20,342 nt of DNA, taken from assembly GCA_002367335.1 (NCBI GenBank), contig DFBI01000138.1:1-20342 (forward strand). The letters run 5' to 3'. Each line of letters starts with the position of its first letter. Within the stretch, counting starts at the first letter, position 1. The notes beneath the pieces are model-generated. The model was not told the origin of the DNA and did not search any database. It saw only the letters and a program-made list of their open reading frames with translations. This stretch comes from Syntrophaceae bacterium UBA3084 (GTDB lineage Bacteria > Desulfobacterota > Syntrophia > Syntrophales > UBA6807). Position numbers and translations under genes: made by a program. Below, piece by piece: positions 7,730 through 15,015 of the stretch.

Positions 7730-8960
7730 CGGTTGGGCCATAAATTCTATTCCATTCCTCATGTTTTTTCGGGTCGAGTTCCTTTCCTTTCAAACGGGGA
7801 TCATCAGGCCCATAACGATAAGCTCTAAACACCCAATTAATGTTTCCCCAGTTGTGAAAAGGATTAAAAAAGGGACAAATGTACTCCCAGACTATTTCAC
7901 CTTTAGTTGTTATCTCAAATATTCTTCCATTCATAGTTTCGCAAATCAAAGTGTTGCCATTGGGCAGCCGCTGAGCACCGCTGCAGGATGCGCTATAGAA
8001 ATCAGTCTTAGGCAAGGCTTCATATTCCCACTCTATTTCTTTACTTTCTGGATTGAGTTCAATTACCCTCGAAAAAGATACTTCTTCAATAGGACGGTTT
8101 ATTCCATTGTCAAATATCAGGATGTTCCCGTTGGGTAGAAAATGAGGATTATGTGGATGCGCCAATTCTTCTGGTCCCTGACCCCATTGCCACTTGATAT
8201 CACCTGTTTTCTTATCAATTGTACAAACCATATCTAAATTGCGAAAACAGGTAAGGATATCTCCGTTGTCGAGAACAACACACGTGTTAGCATGGGTCCA
8301 TTCTTTACGCCAATCCAAAGGACAAATAGGGTATTTTTCAGGATCTAAATGTTCATATGATTTCCAGCTCCAAACCACTTTACCTTCTGGAGTGACTTCA
8401 TCAAATTGAGCGGTCCACATCTTTCCATCATCTTCGGTTCCGGGGATACCGTCTTTAACCTTACCCATAAGTTCAGGAGGTACTTGCACATACTTGAGAA
8501 CCATAGTGTTTCCATTTTTCATCCTATAAAAGTCGTGGTGCATAAAATGATCCTTATATTCCCATATCAAGTTGTTATCCCAATCTGCCTCCCGAATTAG
8601 TCCTCCGAAACCTGAAAGCATGGGGGCACCCGCTTTTCTTCTCTCTTCAAGGTTACTTTTTAAGGAACAAAGCAAGTTTCCATTTGGCAATAGTTTTGCA
8701 TAGGTCCCTAGCATACTAGACATCGGCCAGTGATGGACGATTCGGCCCTGCATATCTATTAGCCAAACATCTTTTCCCCCCAGCGGAGCGAACAAGGTAT
8801 AGCCATTATTGGTCTTGGTTGAGTCCAAACAGGTTACACCAAGTCGTTGTGTCGGCACAATGCCTTCACTACCATAGGCTGCAGCCGGCTGGAAAATACT
8901 GCCAACGACCATACAGGCCAAGACTCCGACTATTAGTGTTATTGTTTTTAATTTTTTCAT
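7719..8960 (-). CDS. Aryl-sulfate sulfotransferase family protein, exported (ASST2)
   Basis: This 413-residue paralog of ASST1 carries an extra 34-residue N-terminus that is a clear Sec signal peptide: MKKLKTITL, a hydrophobic core, and PAAAYGSEG with likely cleavage after AAA or AYG. It therefore works in the periplasm or outside. From residue 46 it runs collinear with ASST1, sharing blocks such as NGYTLFAP, LIDMQGR, HFMHHDFYR, KEWTH.NTCVVL, GDIKWQWG, LPNGNILIFDNG, SGAQRLPNGNTLIC and NWVFRAYRYGP. Candidate catalytic residues are H141/H142, H223, R240 and H270; the HDA triad-like step of ASST1 is HNP here. A GGAGG site lies about 13 bases before ATG, which is long. A good sigma-70 promoter about 290 bases upstream suggests an independent transcript with a long leader. 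It probably exchanges sulfuryl groups between extracellular phenols or sulfate esters; the true donor and acceptor are unknown. Confidence 0.88.
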   Translation of the reverse strand: MKKLKTITLIVGVLACMVVGSIFQPAAAYGSEGIVPTQRLGVTCLDSTKTNNGYTLFAPLGGKDVWLIDMQGRIVHHWPMSSMLGTYAKLLPNGNLLCSLKSNLEERRKAGAPMLSGFGGLIREADWDNNLIWEYKDHFMHHDFYRMKNGNTMVLKYVQVPPELMGKVKDGIPGTEDDGKMWTAQFDEVTPEGKVVWSWKSYEHLDPEKYPICPLDWRKEWTHANTCVVLDNGDILTCFRNLDMVCTIDKKTGDIKWQWGQGPEELAHPHNPHFLPNGNILIFDNGINRPIEEVSFSRVIELNPESKEIEWEYEALPKTDFYSASCSGAQRLPNGNTLICETMNGRIFEITTKGEIVWEYICPFFNPFHNWGNINWVFRAYRYGPDDPRLKGKELDPKKHEEWNRIYGPTAFK

Positions 8961-9375
8961 TGTTTCAATTTTTCCTCCCTTTTTACTATTTTGGGGACTC
9001 TCCCCATAGGACCCAATAAGGGAGATGGCACTTTCAACCTGAATATTTCCATCTTCATCATAAATAAATCTCCCAAATTACTCTTATCGCTCATCTCCAC
9101 CCATAAAAAATAAAACAATTAAAAAATGAAGCTTGTTTTCGCATTTGAGCGTTTCGCTGTATGTAATCATAATTGTCTTTTGACTTATTCTTTTCCGCTT
9201 CAATATTTCATAGCCTGCATAATATTTTATATTTTTACTCTTCACGACCAACTTGTATATAAATCACATCATACAATTTGTCAAGATGTTTTTTCCTTGT
9301 TGAGCCCTGTTCTAAAGCCTAGCAGATACAATTCTAAAAAATGCTGTATTCATTAACAGATTATTGATTAGAGTC
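8961..9375. other. AT-rich intergenic region ahead of ASST2
   Basis: About 415 bases contain no convincing gene on either strand. The only structure I can support is the promoter-like element at 9256-9284. If transcription starts near 9249, ASST2 has an untranslated leader of about 290 bases. I found no recognisable riboswitch fold by eye. Confidence 0.5.
9256..9284 (-). promoter_or_regulatory. Sigma-70-like promoter for ASST2
   Basis: On the minus strand a perfect TTGACA (9279-9284) is followed by a 17-base spacer and TATATA (9256-9261). The match in both boxes and the ideal spacing make this the best promoter candidate in the window. The spacer contains TGTATGATGTG, which recurs upstream of sat. 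Confidence 0.6.
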
Positions 9376-9513
9376 TTAGGCGATTGATTCAAGTTTTTCC
9401 CTTAGGTTCTCTGTAAATTCCTTTGCATGCTGCATGTTAACAAAACTTATGAACTTGGTTATATTGGCAGTTGCTCTACGTTCTTCCAACAGTTCCCATA
9501 CAGGTATTTTCAT
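9376..9513 (-). CDS. Small ORF, resembles the N-terminus of an acetoacetyl-CoA/acyl-CoA synthetase (likely truncated)
   Basis: A 45-codon frame starts 52 bases after ASST3 with a strong GGAGGG site 5 bases before ATG. It reads MKIPVWELLEERR, then TANITKFISFVNMQH, then FTENLREKLESIA. The pattern W....EER...AN.T.F..FVN..H is like the opening of acetoacetyl-CoA synthetase and related AMP-forming synthetases, which are normally over 600 residues. Either the gene was cut down to its first codons, or it is a genuine small protein co-transcribed with ASST3. The family link is from memory of the motif and is not certain. Confidence 0.45.
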   Translation of the reverse strand: MKIPVWELLEERRATANITKFISFVNMQHAKEFTENLREKLESIA

Positions 9514-9565
9514 AATTCCCTCCATATCTTTAATTTACCTGATTATTCATATAGTTACTCTCTAC

Positions 9566-10981
9566 CTAATATAGAGTTTTTGTCTGAGGCTTGATTTTGA
9601 ACTTTGAAAGGTCAGGAGGGATAACAGCTTTTTCCTTCGGCTTTTCCAGTTGCGGAATCCAGTCATAGGGAATCCGGTAAGCACGATAAACATTATTCCA
9701 ATTCTTATCTTTAACGCCGAAAATGGGAGAAACGTATTCCCAGACAATCGTGCATTCATGCGTGACCTCGAAGATACGCCCATCTGCCCCTTCTGTTATC
9801 AGCGTATTCCCATTGGGAAGACGCTGGGCTGAACTAATGTAACTGCTGTAAAACTTAAAATTGTCAGAATTCCTAAATCCAGCTGTGCGGGCGGAATATT
9901 CCCAAACCTTCTCCAACGTCACAGGATTGAACTCAATGACTCGGGAAAAATCCCTCCATGCGTTGCCGAAGCCAGTCGGAGAACCAGGATTAGGAGCCCC
10001 ATATCCGCCTTTCCCTCCATTGTCAAAGATCAGGATATTTCCCTCACCAGGAAGGCCCTTGGGAATCATGTGAACATGATGTGTACCGATCATCTGGCCT
10101 AACTTGCGAAGCGCCGGAGAAGCCGAGTAGTCCGGCCCTACCTTCCAGACAATCCTACCTTCCTTCCTCTCGATGATGGCTATGATGTTGGACCTGCGGC
10201 TATCCCAGATGATGTTGTCCGGGTGAAAACGTTCATCTCCTGCATCATACCACTTGTTAGGGCCAACATACGAAGCACAGTTGATATGCATCCAGTCAGC
10301 ACTTCCTCGATTCTCTCTCCAACCCGGAAAGCGGTACAAGGTGTTTTTGGCTTCCTCGCTGAATCCCAGCTCATCGAAATGATCACTGCACAGCCATTCC
10401 CAAACAATCTCCCCTTCCCAAGTCACCTCGATTATGTAGTCATCCTCAAGAAGCTTATCTGTTATCTCGGAATTCTTCACATTCTTGTGGGCAAGGATCA
10501 AGGTTTTCCCCTTATCAACCAATGGATCCATTCCAGGAGTATAGCACCCCACAGGATTACCTTCTCTCTGCCAATCATGATGTGCCCTGGCCATCCAGAC
10601 AGGCTCCTTACCTTCCTCCTTAATCTGCTCGGTCTTATTGAACTTCCAGACAATGTTCCCATCCCAGTCTACCTGGACAAGATCATTAAATTCCTGATGC
10701 TCTTCTCCCCTTACAGAGCCTCCCATGACATAACCACCCGGGAGAATCCTGGTAGGTATCGGCGCACCCAAGATCTCTTCCCAATGCTTGACAACTCTGC
10801 CGTTCATATCGATCAGATAAGCGCCCTGGTTTTCGACTGCCGGAAATATAGTATAGCCATTCCAGCACTTCTCAGGATTGTATATTGTCGTACCGGTCGG
10901 ATATACTGACGGATACTGCAGAAGAATTTGGGGGATTAAAACAAGTGAACACAATGCTATCACAAACAATAATTTTTTCAT
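9566..10981 (-). CDS. Aryl-sulfate sulfotransferase, exported or membrane-anchored (ASST3)
   Basis: At 471 residues this is the longest and most classical ASST of the three. Likely catalytic residues, by motif with the E. coli enzyme, are H134/H135 in RAHHDW, H232 in ADWMHINCAS, R262 in WDSRRSN and H301/H302 in GTHHVHM. Propeller turns include GEGNILIFDNGG (312-323) and AQRLPNGNTLI (385-395). The N-terminus MKKLLFVIALCSLVLIPQILL is a strong hydrophobic segment, but no AxA cleavage site follows, so the protein may stay anchored in the membrane. It is only distantly similar to ASST1 and ASST2, yet keeps NGYT, LIDM.GR, EIVWE and VYRAYR blocks. A promoter candidate lies at 11075-11103. It probably moves sulfuryl groups between phenolic compounds outside the cytosol. 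The 45-codon ORF follows on the same strand. Confidence 0.9.
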   Translation of the reverse strand: MKKLLFVIALCSLVLIPQILLQYPSVYPTGTTIYNPEKCWNGYTIFPAVENQGAYLIDMNGRVVKHWEEILGAPIPTRILPGGYVMGGSVRGEEHQEFNDLVQVDWDGNIVWKFNKTEQIKEEGKEPVWMARAHHDWQREGNPVGCYTPGMDPLVDKGKTLILAHKNVKNSEITDKLLEDDYIIEVTWEGEIVWEWLCSDHFDELGFSEEAKNTLYRFPGWRENRGSADWMHINCASYVGPNKWYDAGDERFHPDNIIWDSRRSNIIAIIERKEGRIVWKVGPDYSASPALRKLGQMIGTHHVHMIPKGLPGEGNILIFDNGGKGGYGAPNPGSPTGFGNAWRDFSRVIEFNPVTLEKVWEYSARTAGFRNSDNFKFYSSYISSAQRLPNGNTLITEGADGRIFEVTHECTIVWEYVSPIFGVKDKNWNNVYRAYRIPYDWIPQLEKPKEKAVIPPDLSKFKIKPQTKTLY

Positions 10982-11074
10982 CTTATTCCTCCTTTTTACT
11001 TTTAAGATTTATGGAAATTTGGAACAGTCCTCAATTTCACAAAACGTAATTCCGCCTTTACTTCACAAAAAAAG

Positions 11075-11103
11075 CATATAGCACAGGCAAAATTTTATGT
11101 CAA
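11075..11103 (-). promoter_or_regulatory. Sigma-70-like promoter for ASST3
   Basis: On the minus strand TTGACA (11098-11103), a 17-base spacer and TATATG (11075-11080) precede ASST3, predicting a start near 11068 and a leader of about 87 bases. A second TTGACA lies 23 bases further upstream (11121-11126), inside what looks like the end of a broken insertion sequence. Confidence 0.5.
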
Positions 11104-11128
11104 AAAAAATCCCACATTCTTGTCAAGG

Positions 11129-11171
11129 CAACGTAAAAACTTCCGGATCTTATCAACGTGAAAATTTCCGG
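11129..11171. repeat. Tandem repeat at a likely insertion-sequence end
   Basis: CAACGTAAAAACTTCCGG (11129-11146) and CAACGTGAAAATTTCCGG (11154-11171) match at 16 of 18 positions with a period of 25. They sit just outside the transposase C-terminal remnant. Short tandem motifs of this kind are common transposase-binding sites at the ends of integrase-type insertion sequences. The outer boundary of the element is probably near 11111-11126. Confidence 0.5.
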
Positions 11172-11228
11172 TTTAATCATTGTCTAGATTCTCTCTAGGT
11201 AATAGTTATGATGAAGTCTAGGATTATG

Positions 11229-11441
11229 TCATTTCCACGGATGATCTGGTGGTGGTATATACTTGCCCTTTTTCTTTATCACATCAGGAGACATCTTTTG
11301 AGACCTCCTCATTTGAGCCGGTTTAGATTCAAAAACCTCATGAAAATCAAGATAACGGCGATTGAACTTGATTGTGATCTGGTGATCAAGATGTTCTCTA
11401 ACCTCTACTTTATGCTTCCAGGGAATAAAATGAGGGCGGGT
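11229..11441 (-). pseudogene. Integrase-type (rve) transposase, C-terminal remnant
   Basis: Seventy in-frame codons end at the TGA at 11229-11231 and are cut off upstream by a TAG at 11442-11444 and more stops beyond. They read PWKHKVEVREHLD, then KFNRRYLDFHEVF, and end GKYIPPPDHPWK. The VEVREHLDG..I.F..RYL.F.E step and the IPPPDHPW terminus are characteristic of the C-terminal end of integrase-core transposases. The catalytic DDE domain is missing, so the element cannot move itself. The upstream stretch to about 11595 shows no further recognisable coding sequence. The GC-rich CoA-transferase block joins on its far side. Confidence 0.7.
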
Positions 11442-11596
11442 CTAGGCTTTCATTATTATTTTATGGAGTTAGGAATTGAGGGGTATGCTTCGGAATATCT
11501 CATTATTCGAAAGTCTTTCGATGGGAAAGAGCTGGGAAAGTTCGGGATCATTTATGGTGAAAAACACCATCACTGAGATTTTGAATCATCTGCTGT

Positions 11597-11637
11597 AAAA
11601 AGAAAGCCGCCGACTGTCCGAGGACAACCGGTGGTTT
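11597..11637 (-). terminator. Intrinsic terminator of the thiolase/CoA-transferase operon
   Basis: Read on the minus strand, a long GC-rich hairpin with arms at 11606-11619 and 11622-11635 (two internal mismatches, two G-U pairs) is followed at once by TTTCTTTTT. It begins 33 bases after the stop of the CoA-transferase beta-subunit gene, as expected for the end of that operon. Confidence 0.8.
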
Positions 11638-11669
11638 AATTTTGTCCCGAATTGCCTAAGCGGCGTGGC

Positions 11670-12437
11670 TTACCTGTTTATGATATAGCCCTTCGGGTCC
11701 ACCTGGTTCCTGAGTATATCCAGCTCTTCCGCGGTGGGTGGCGACGTCTCCGACAGATCCTCAGACCACAACAGTTCAAATCCACAGTTCTCCTGTACAT
11801 CTTCCTTGGTACTTCCCGGATTTAGACTGAGCACGATCATCCGCTTGGATTTCTCTTCGAATCCCATGATAGCCATGTTGGTGATAATACGGTACGGTCC
11901 GGTCCCCAGCGGCAGGCCGGATTCATCTCTCGAATTCCCTCCGGAGAGCCACCCGGGTGTCGTGATGAAATCGACCTTCTCAACGAAGCGGCGTTTGTCC
12001 TGCGGGGTTATGACCATCGTCCGCCAGCAGAAGGAGGCGAAGTCATTGGCGCCCCCGCTACCGGGAAGACGTACCTTCGGAGCATTGTAGTCTCCGATCA
12101 CGGTGGAGTTGAGATTACCGTAGGCGTCTATCTGCGCACCGCCCAGGAATGTGTAGTCCACGAGCCCCCTGGCACAGGATTCCATTATGTCGCACATACC
12201 ACCGGCCTTGACCGCCCTGTAGAAGGTCCGGCTGTCACCGACGCTGATAGGCATTTCTGGCAGTTGCGGACTTATTCCTCCCGCTTCGAAAAGTATCACT
12301 AAGTCTGGCGCGTGGGTCTTCTGGGCCAGCATTGCCGCCGCACACGGGGCTCCCGTTCCCACTCCGACGGTAGCAGCGTTTTCGAGCTCTCTGGCGGCGG
12401 AAACGATCATGAGTTCCATGGTGTTATATTCAGCCAT
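11670..12437 (-). CDS. CoA-transferase beta subunit, glutaconate CoA-transferase type
   Basis: The 255-residue protein is the catalytic subunit of a family I CoA-transferase, which moves CoA between acyl-CoA and a free acid in the cytosol. Family hallmarks are AELENAATVGVGTG near 16-29, the likely catalytic Glu51 in ILFEAGG, FLGGAQIDAYGNLN near 97-110 and GSGGANDFASF (126-136). Length matches GctB. Its ATG overlaps the stop of the alpha-subunit gene by 8 bases (12430-12437), showing translational coupling and a fixed subunit ratio. With the thiolase upstream, the pair could activate or release dicarboxylic or 3-oxo acids in fatty acid, aromatic or steroid-type degradation. The related IpdAB ring-opening hydrolases are an alternative, but the sequence looks closer to glutaconate CoA-transferase. 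Base composition is clearly GC-richer than the sulfur cluster. Confidence 0.88.
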   Translation of the reverse strand: MAEYNTMELMIVSAARELENAATVGVGTGAPCAAAMLAQKTHAPDLVILFEAGGISPQLPEMPISVGDSRTFYRAVKAGGMCDIMESCARGLVDYTFLGGAQIDAYGNLNSTVIGDYNAPKVRLPGSGGANDFASFCWRTMVITPQDKRRFVEKVDFITTPGWLSGGNSRDESGLPLGTGPYRIITNMAIMGFEEKSKRMIVLSLNPGSTKEDVQENCGFELLWSEDLSETSPPTAEELDILRNQVDPKGYIINR

Positions 12438-13449
12438 TCTGTTCCTCCCCGTCGGTCAGCATTTCCAACTCTCTCAGGTATTTCAGCTTACGCAAACCGC
12501 CGTTTTTTTCGATATATTCTAGGTGGTCCTTGCAGCTGTAGATATTTTTATCGAGGAATTCCTCGAAAGCCGCCGGATCCTTTTCCGCAGTCAGCCACTC
12601 CTTCAGATGCTCCTCGTCGGAAAAATACTCATAGGGCATGTTCCCCGGGTATGCACCCCAGGGTGATTCAACAACCGCGTCGACGAGGTAATACGGTATC
12701 TGCGTTGCATCTGGATTCTCACGGAAGCTGTCATGTTCAACGATGTGCTCGGCCGTGATGATGAGATGTTTTGTACAGTTCGCGACATCGATATCTGATA
12801 CCGATATCCCCCGGAAACGGGCGTTGCCGTACTTGTCAGCTTCGTGTACATGGATAACGGCGACATCGGGATAGATGGCCGGTTTGGCAATCAGTTTTTT
12901 GCCCGTAAAAGGGCACGTGACGATCTTGCCGCAGCCGTGGATGAAAGTATCGGTTCCCATCACGTTCCGTATCGGGATGAAGGGGATGCCCATAGCGGCC
13001 GCCTTGAAGCGGATCGCCAGGCCGTAATTCGTATCTTCGTTGAAAGTGACGCGCTGCTCCTCGAAGAGCCTGCGGCTGCACTTGGAAAGACCGCGTGCCT
13101 CGAGACCGATGACATAGGCTATATCCACCGTATCGATCACCCCGCCGGCGGCAAGAACCTGCATGTCATGGGTCGAGGTATGTCCGGCGAATTTGAGGTT
13201 CCGCCTTTTCTGGCGGACGATCTCGTGTACCGCCTCGAAGGGGGTCCGGACGGCACCGAAACCGCCTATGGCGATATAGTCTCTGTCGTGAACATGGTCC
13301 TGAACCGCCTTTTTCATGGATGTCAACTTGACCGACATCTTCTTTGATTTTTTTCTGAAAAAATCACGGGCCTTGTCCGGGTCCGGGTCCATGAACACCT
13401 GACCCGTTCCCGAAGCAACGACACCGAACCCGACTTGTTCATTTTTCAT
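12430..13449 (-). CDS. CoA-transferase alpha subunit, glutaconate CoA-transferase type
   Basis: The 339-residue protein pairs with the beta subunit encoded immediately downstream. Visible landmarks are the GGFGAVRTPFEAVHEI segment (about 63-78), a GHTSTHDMQVLAAGG stretch, RFKAAAMGIPFIPIRN with GTDTF, the CPFTGKKL step, and DVAVIHVHEADKYGNA with RFRGI. These follow the order of GctA. The first 37 residues precede the usual family start: MSVKLTSMKKA at residue 38 is another possible start, but the upstream ATG at 13449 has a GGAGG-type site (AAAGGAGGATGG) close by and is kept. It lies 40 bases after the thiolase gene, and the three genes form one operon closed by the terminator at 11597. The reaction class is secure; the acid it acts on is not known. 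Confidence 0.87.
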   Translation of the reverse strand: MKNEQVGFGVVASGTGQVFMDPDPDKARDFFRKKSKKMSVKLTSMKKAVQDHVHDRDYIAIGGFGAVRTPFEAVHEIVRQKRRNLKFAGHTSTHDMQVLAAGGVIDTVDIAYVIGLEARGLSKCSRRLFEEQRVTFNEDTNYGLAIRFKAAAMGIPFIPIRNVMGTDTFIHGCGKIVTCPFTGKKLIAKPAIYPDVAVIHVHEADKYGNARFRGISVSDIDVANCTKHLIITAEHIVEHDSFRENPDATQIPYYLVDAVVESPWGAYPGNMPYEYFSDEEHLKEWLTAEKDPAAFEEFLDKNIYSCKDHLEYIEKNGGLRKLKYLRELEMLTDGEEQNG

Positions 13450-13488
13450 ATACCATCCTCCTTTCCTGATTTATCCATAGTTTTTTCT

Positions 13489-14673
13489 TCAATCGGCCAT
13501 TTCTACAATGACGCTGGTTCCCTGGCCTCCGCCGATACAGAGGGTTGCCAGACCATAGCGTCCCTTTCTCTTCATCATGGCATATAGCAGAGTCACCAGG
13601 ATACGGGCACCCGATGCACCGATAGGATGGCCGAGGGCAATTGCGCCTCCGTTGATATTGACACGGTCGGGATCCAGCCCGAGCTCCCTGATCACAGCCA
13701 GCGACTGGGCAGCGAAGGCCTCGTTTGCCTCGATGAGGTCCATGTCGTCTACGGTTAATCCCGCTTTTTCCAAGGTTCGTTTCGTCGCGGGAATGGGGCC
13801 GAGTCCCATGTATGCCGGATCGAGGGCTCCACTGCCGTATGATACGATCCGGGCCAGCGGTTTGACTCCCAGTTCCCGGGCTTTATCGGCCGATGCAATA
13901 AGAAGCATCGCGGCGCCGTCATTGATACCCGACGCGTTGCCGGGGGTCACGGTGCCATCTTTTTTGAACGCGGGTCTCAGTTTTGCCAGCCCCTCGGCGG
14001 TGACTCCCGCCCGGGGGAACTCATCAGTATCCATAAGAAGCGGCTCGCCCTTCCGCTGAGGGATACTGACCGGAACGATTTCATCTGAGAAAAGACCCTC
14101 CTTGATAGCCTTTTCGGTCTTCTGCTGACTGGCCGCGGCGAATGCATCTTGTTCTTCCCGGCTGAGCCCGTACCGTTCGGCGATGTTTTCCGCGGTGATT
14201 CCCATATGGTAATCGTTGAAAATATCCCAGAGTCCATCTCTTATCATAGAGTCGACGATCATCCCGTCGCCCATATGCTCACCCCAGCGGTGACTGTTCA
14301 TCAGGTAGGGTGCCCGGGTCATGTTTTCCGTTCCTCCGGTCAGAATGAGATCTCCGTCGCCGGCTTTAATGATCTGGGCCGCAAGAGAGACCGTTCGCAG
14401 GCCGGAACCGCAGACTTTGTTCAGAGTAACTGCGGGAACGCTATCTGGAAGACCGGCCGCCATTGCGACCTGACGGGCTACATTCTGACCCTGTCCTGCC
14501 GACAGAACGTTTCCGATGAAAACCTCCTCCGTCAAGGACGGATCCACTCTGCATCGTTCGTAAACGGCCCGGGCGGCGATTCTGCCGAGTTCGACAGCTC
14601 CCACGCCGGTAAAGCTGCCTCCAAATTTTCCTATAGGTGTTCTGGCTGCCGCCAGTATCACAATTTCTTTCAT
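13489..14673 (-). CDS. Thiolase (acetyl-CoA C-acyltransferase)
   Basis: The 394-residue cytosolic enzyme joins or cleaves acyl-CoA units: acetyl-CoA plus acyl-CoA gives 3-oxoacyl-CoA, and the reverse. All catalytic residues are present: nucleophile Cys88 in NKVCGSGLR, the EANEAFAAQ step, His349 in GHPIGASGAR and Cys379 in LCIGGGQG, at nearly the same positions as in the well-studied Zoogloea enzyme. Length is normal and there are no gaps. AAAGGAGG sits 5 bases before ATG. It heads the operon with the two CoA-transferase subunits, suggesting the last steps of an acyl-CoA degradation route, or acetoacetate metabolism. The gene is GC-rich, unlike the sulfur cluster, and a broken insertion sequence lies directly upstream, which fits acquisition by transfer. 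Confidence 0.94.
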   Translation of the reverse strand: MKEIVILAAARTPIGKFGGSFTGVGAVELGRIAARAVYERCRVDPSLTEEVFIGNVLSAGQGQNVARQVAMAAGLPDSVPAVTLNKVCGSGLRTVSLAAQIIKAGDGDLILTGGTENMTRAPYLMNSHRWGEHMGDGMIVDSMIRDGLWDIFNDYHMGITAENIAERYGLSREEQDAFAAASQQKTEKAIKEGLFSDEIVPVSIPQRKGEPLLMDTDEFPRAGVTAEGLAKLRPAFKKDGTVTPGNASGINDGAAMLLIASADKARELGVKPLARIVSYGSGALDPAYMGLGPIPATKRTLEKAGLTVDDMDLIEANEAFAAQSLAVIRELGLDPDRVNINGGAIALGHPIGASGARILVTLLYAMMKRKGRYGLATLCIGGGQGTSVIVEMAD

Positions 14674-14739
14674 TGTTCCTCCTTTATTTTCTTATCATGT
14701 TGTCTAAGCAAAGTCAAAATGTCGAATCAAATCAGCTAA

Positions 14740-14769
14740 AATATAACTTTAGTAGTAATGTCTTGTCAT
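14740..14769 (-). promoter_or_regulatory. Possible promoter for the thiolase operon, partly inside an IS end
   Basis: On the minus strand ATGACA (14764-14769), an 18-base spacer and TATATT (14740-14745) precede the thiolase gene by about 60 bases. The -35 box lies in sequence that looks like the end of an insertion sequence, so the promoter may be a hybrid created by insertion. Confidence 0.4.
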
Positions 14770-14772
14770 TTA

Positions 14773-14804
14773 AAAATCTAACCGTAGTAGACAGGAAAAT
14801 CTAA
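14773..14804. repeat. Short tandem repeat at a second IS end
   Basis: AAAATCTAA occurs at 14773-14781 and again at 14796-14804, a period of 23 bases, between the thiolase promoter and the start of the transposase fragment. Just outside it lies TCTTGTCA (14761-14768), also present at the outer edge of the left-hand element (11118-11125). Both suggest related insertion-sequence ends. Confidence 0.35.
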
Positions 14805-14844
14805 AGTGATTATAACTTAACCTTGAGAGAAAGGCGGTTAGGTT

Positions 14845-15015
14845 ATGAGATTGGATCTTCGAATGAAATACTTAGAGAAAACTTACAAACGCTACAAAAA
14901 TGCTTCTAAAGAATCCAAAACCAAGATTTTAGATGAGCTGGCCATCACGAATATGAAACATCAGATCGAAACCGGAACGGCTGATTCAAAATTACTGGAC
15001 CGACAGCTGGCTTAA
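14845..15015 (+). pseudogene. Integrase-type transposase, N-terminal remnant
   Basis: A plus-strand frame of 56 codons begins MRLDLRMKYLEKTYKRY and continues ASKESKTKILDEL. This is the opening helix-turn-helix of integrase-type transposases of the same broad family as the fragment at 11229-11441. After codon 32 (base 14940) the family pattern stops, and the remaining 24 codons are unrelated sequence that overlaps the 3' end of the broken ETF gene on the other strand. The element therefore lost everything but its left end. It is one of only two gene fragments on the plus strand in this window. Confidence 0.6.

Noticed and set aside
10223..10909. Plus-strand open frame of 228 codons
   Set aside because: It lies fully antisense to ASST3, which has intact catalytic motifs, a start signal and family similarity; the plus-strand reading has no recognisable domain or ribosome site.
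11208..11576. Plus-strand 122-codon frame, Phe/Tyr/His-rich
   Set aside because: It is the antisense of the transposase C-terminal remnant, whose minus-strand reading shows a clear family terminus (IPPPDHPW).
12844..14739. Long plus-strand frames opposite the CoA-transferase and thiolase genes
   Set aside because: GC-rich coding DNA often leaves long antisense frames; the minus-strand proteins are complete and conserved.
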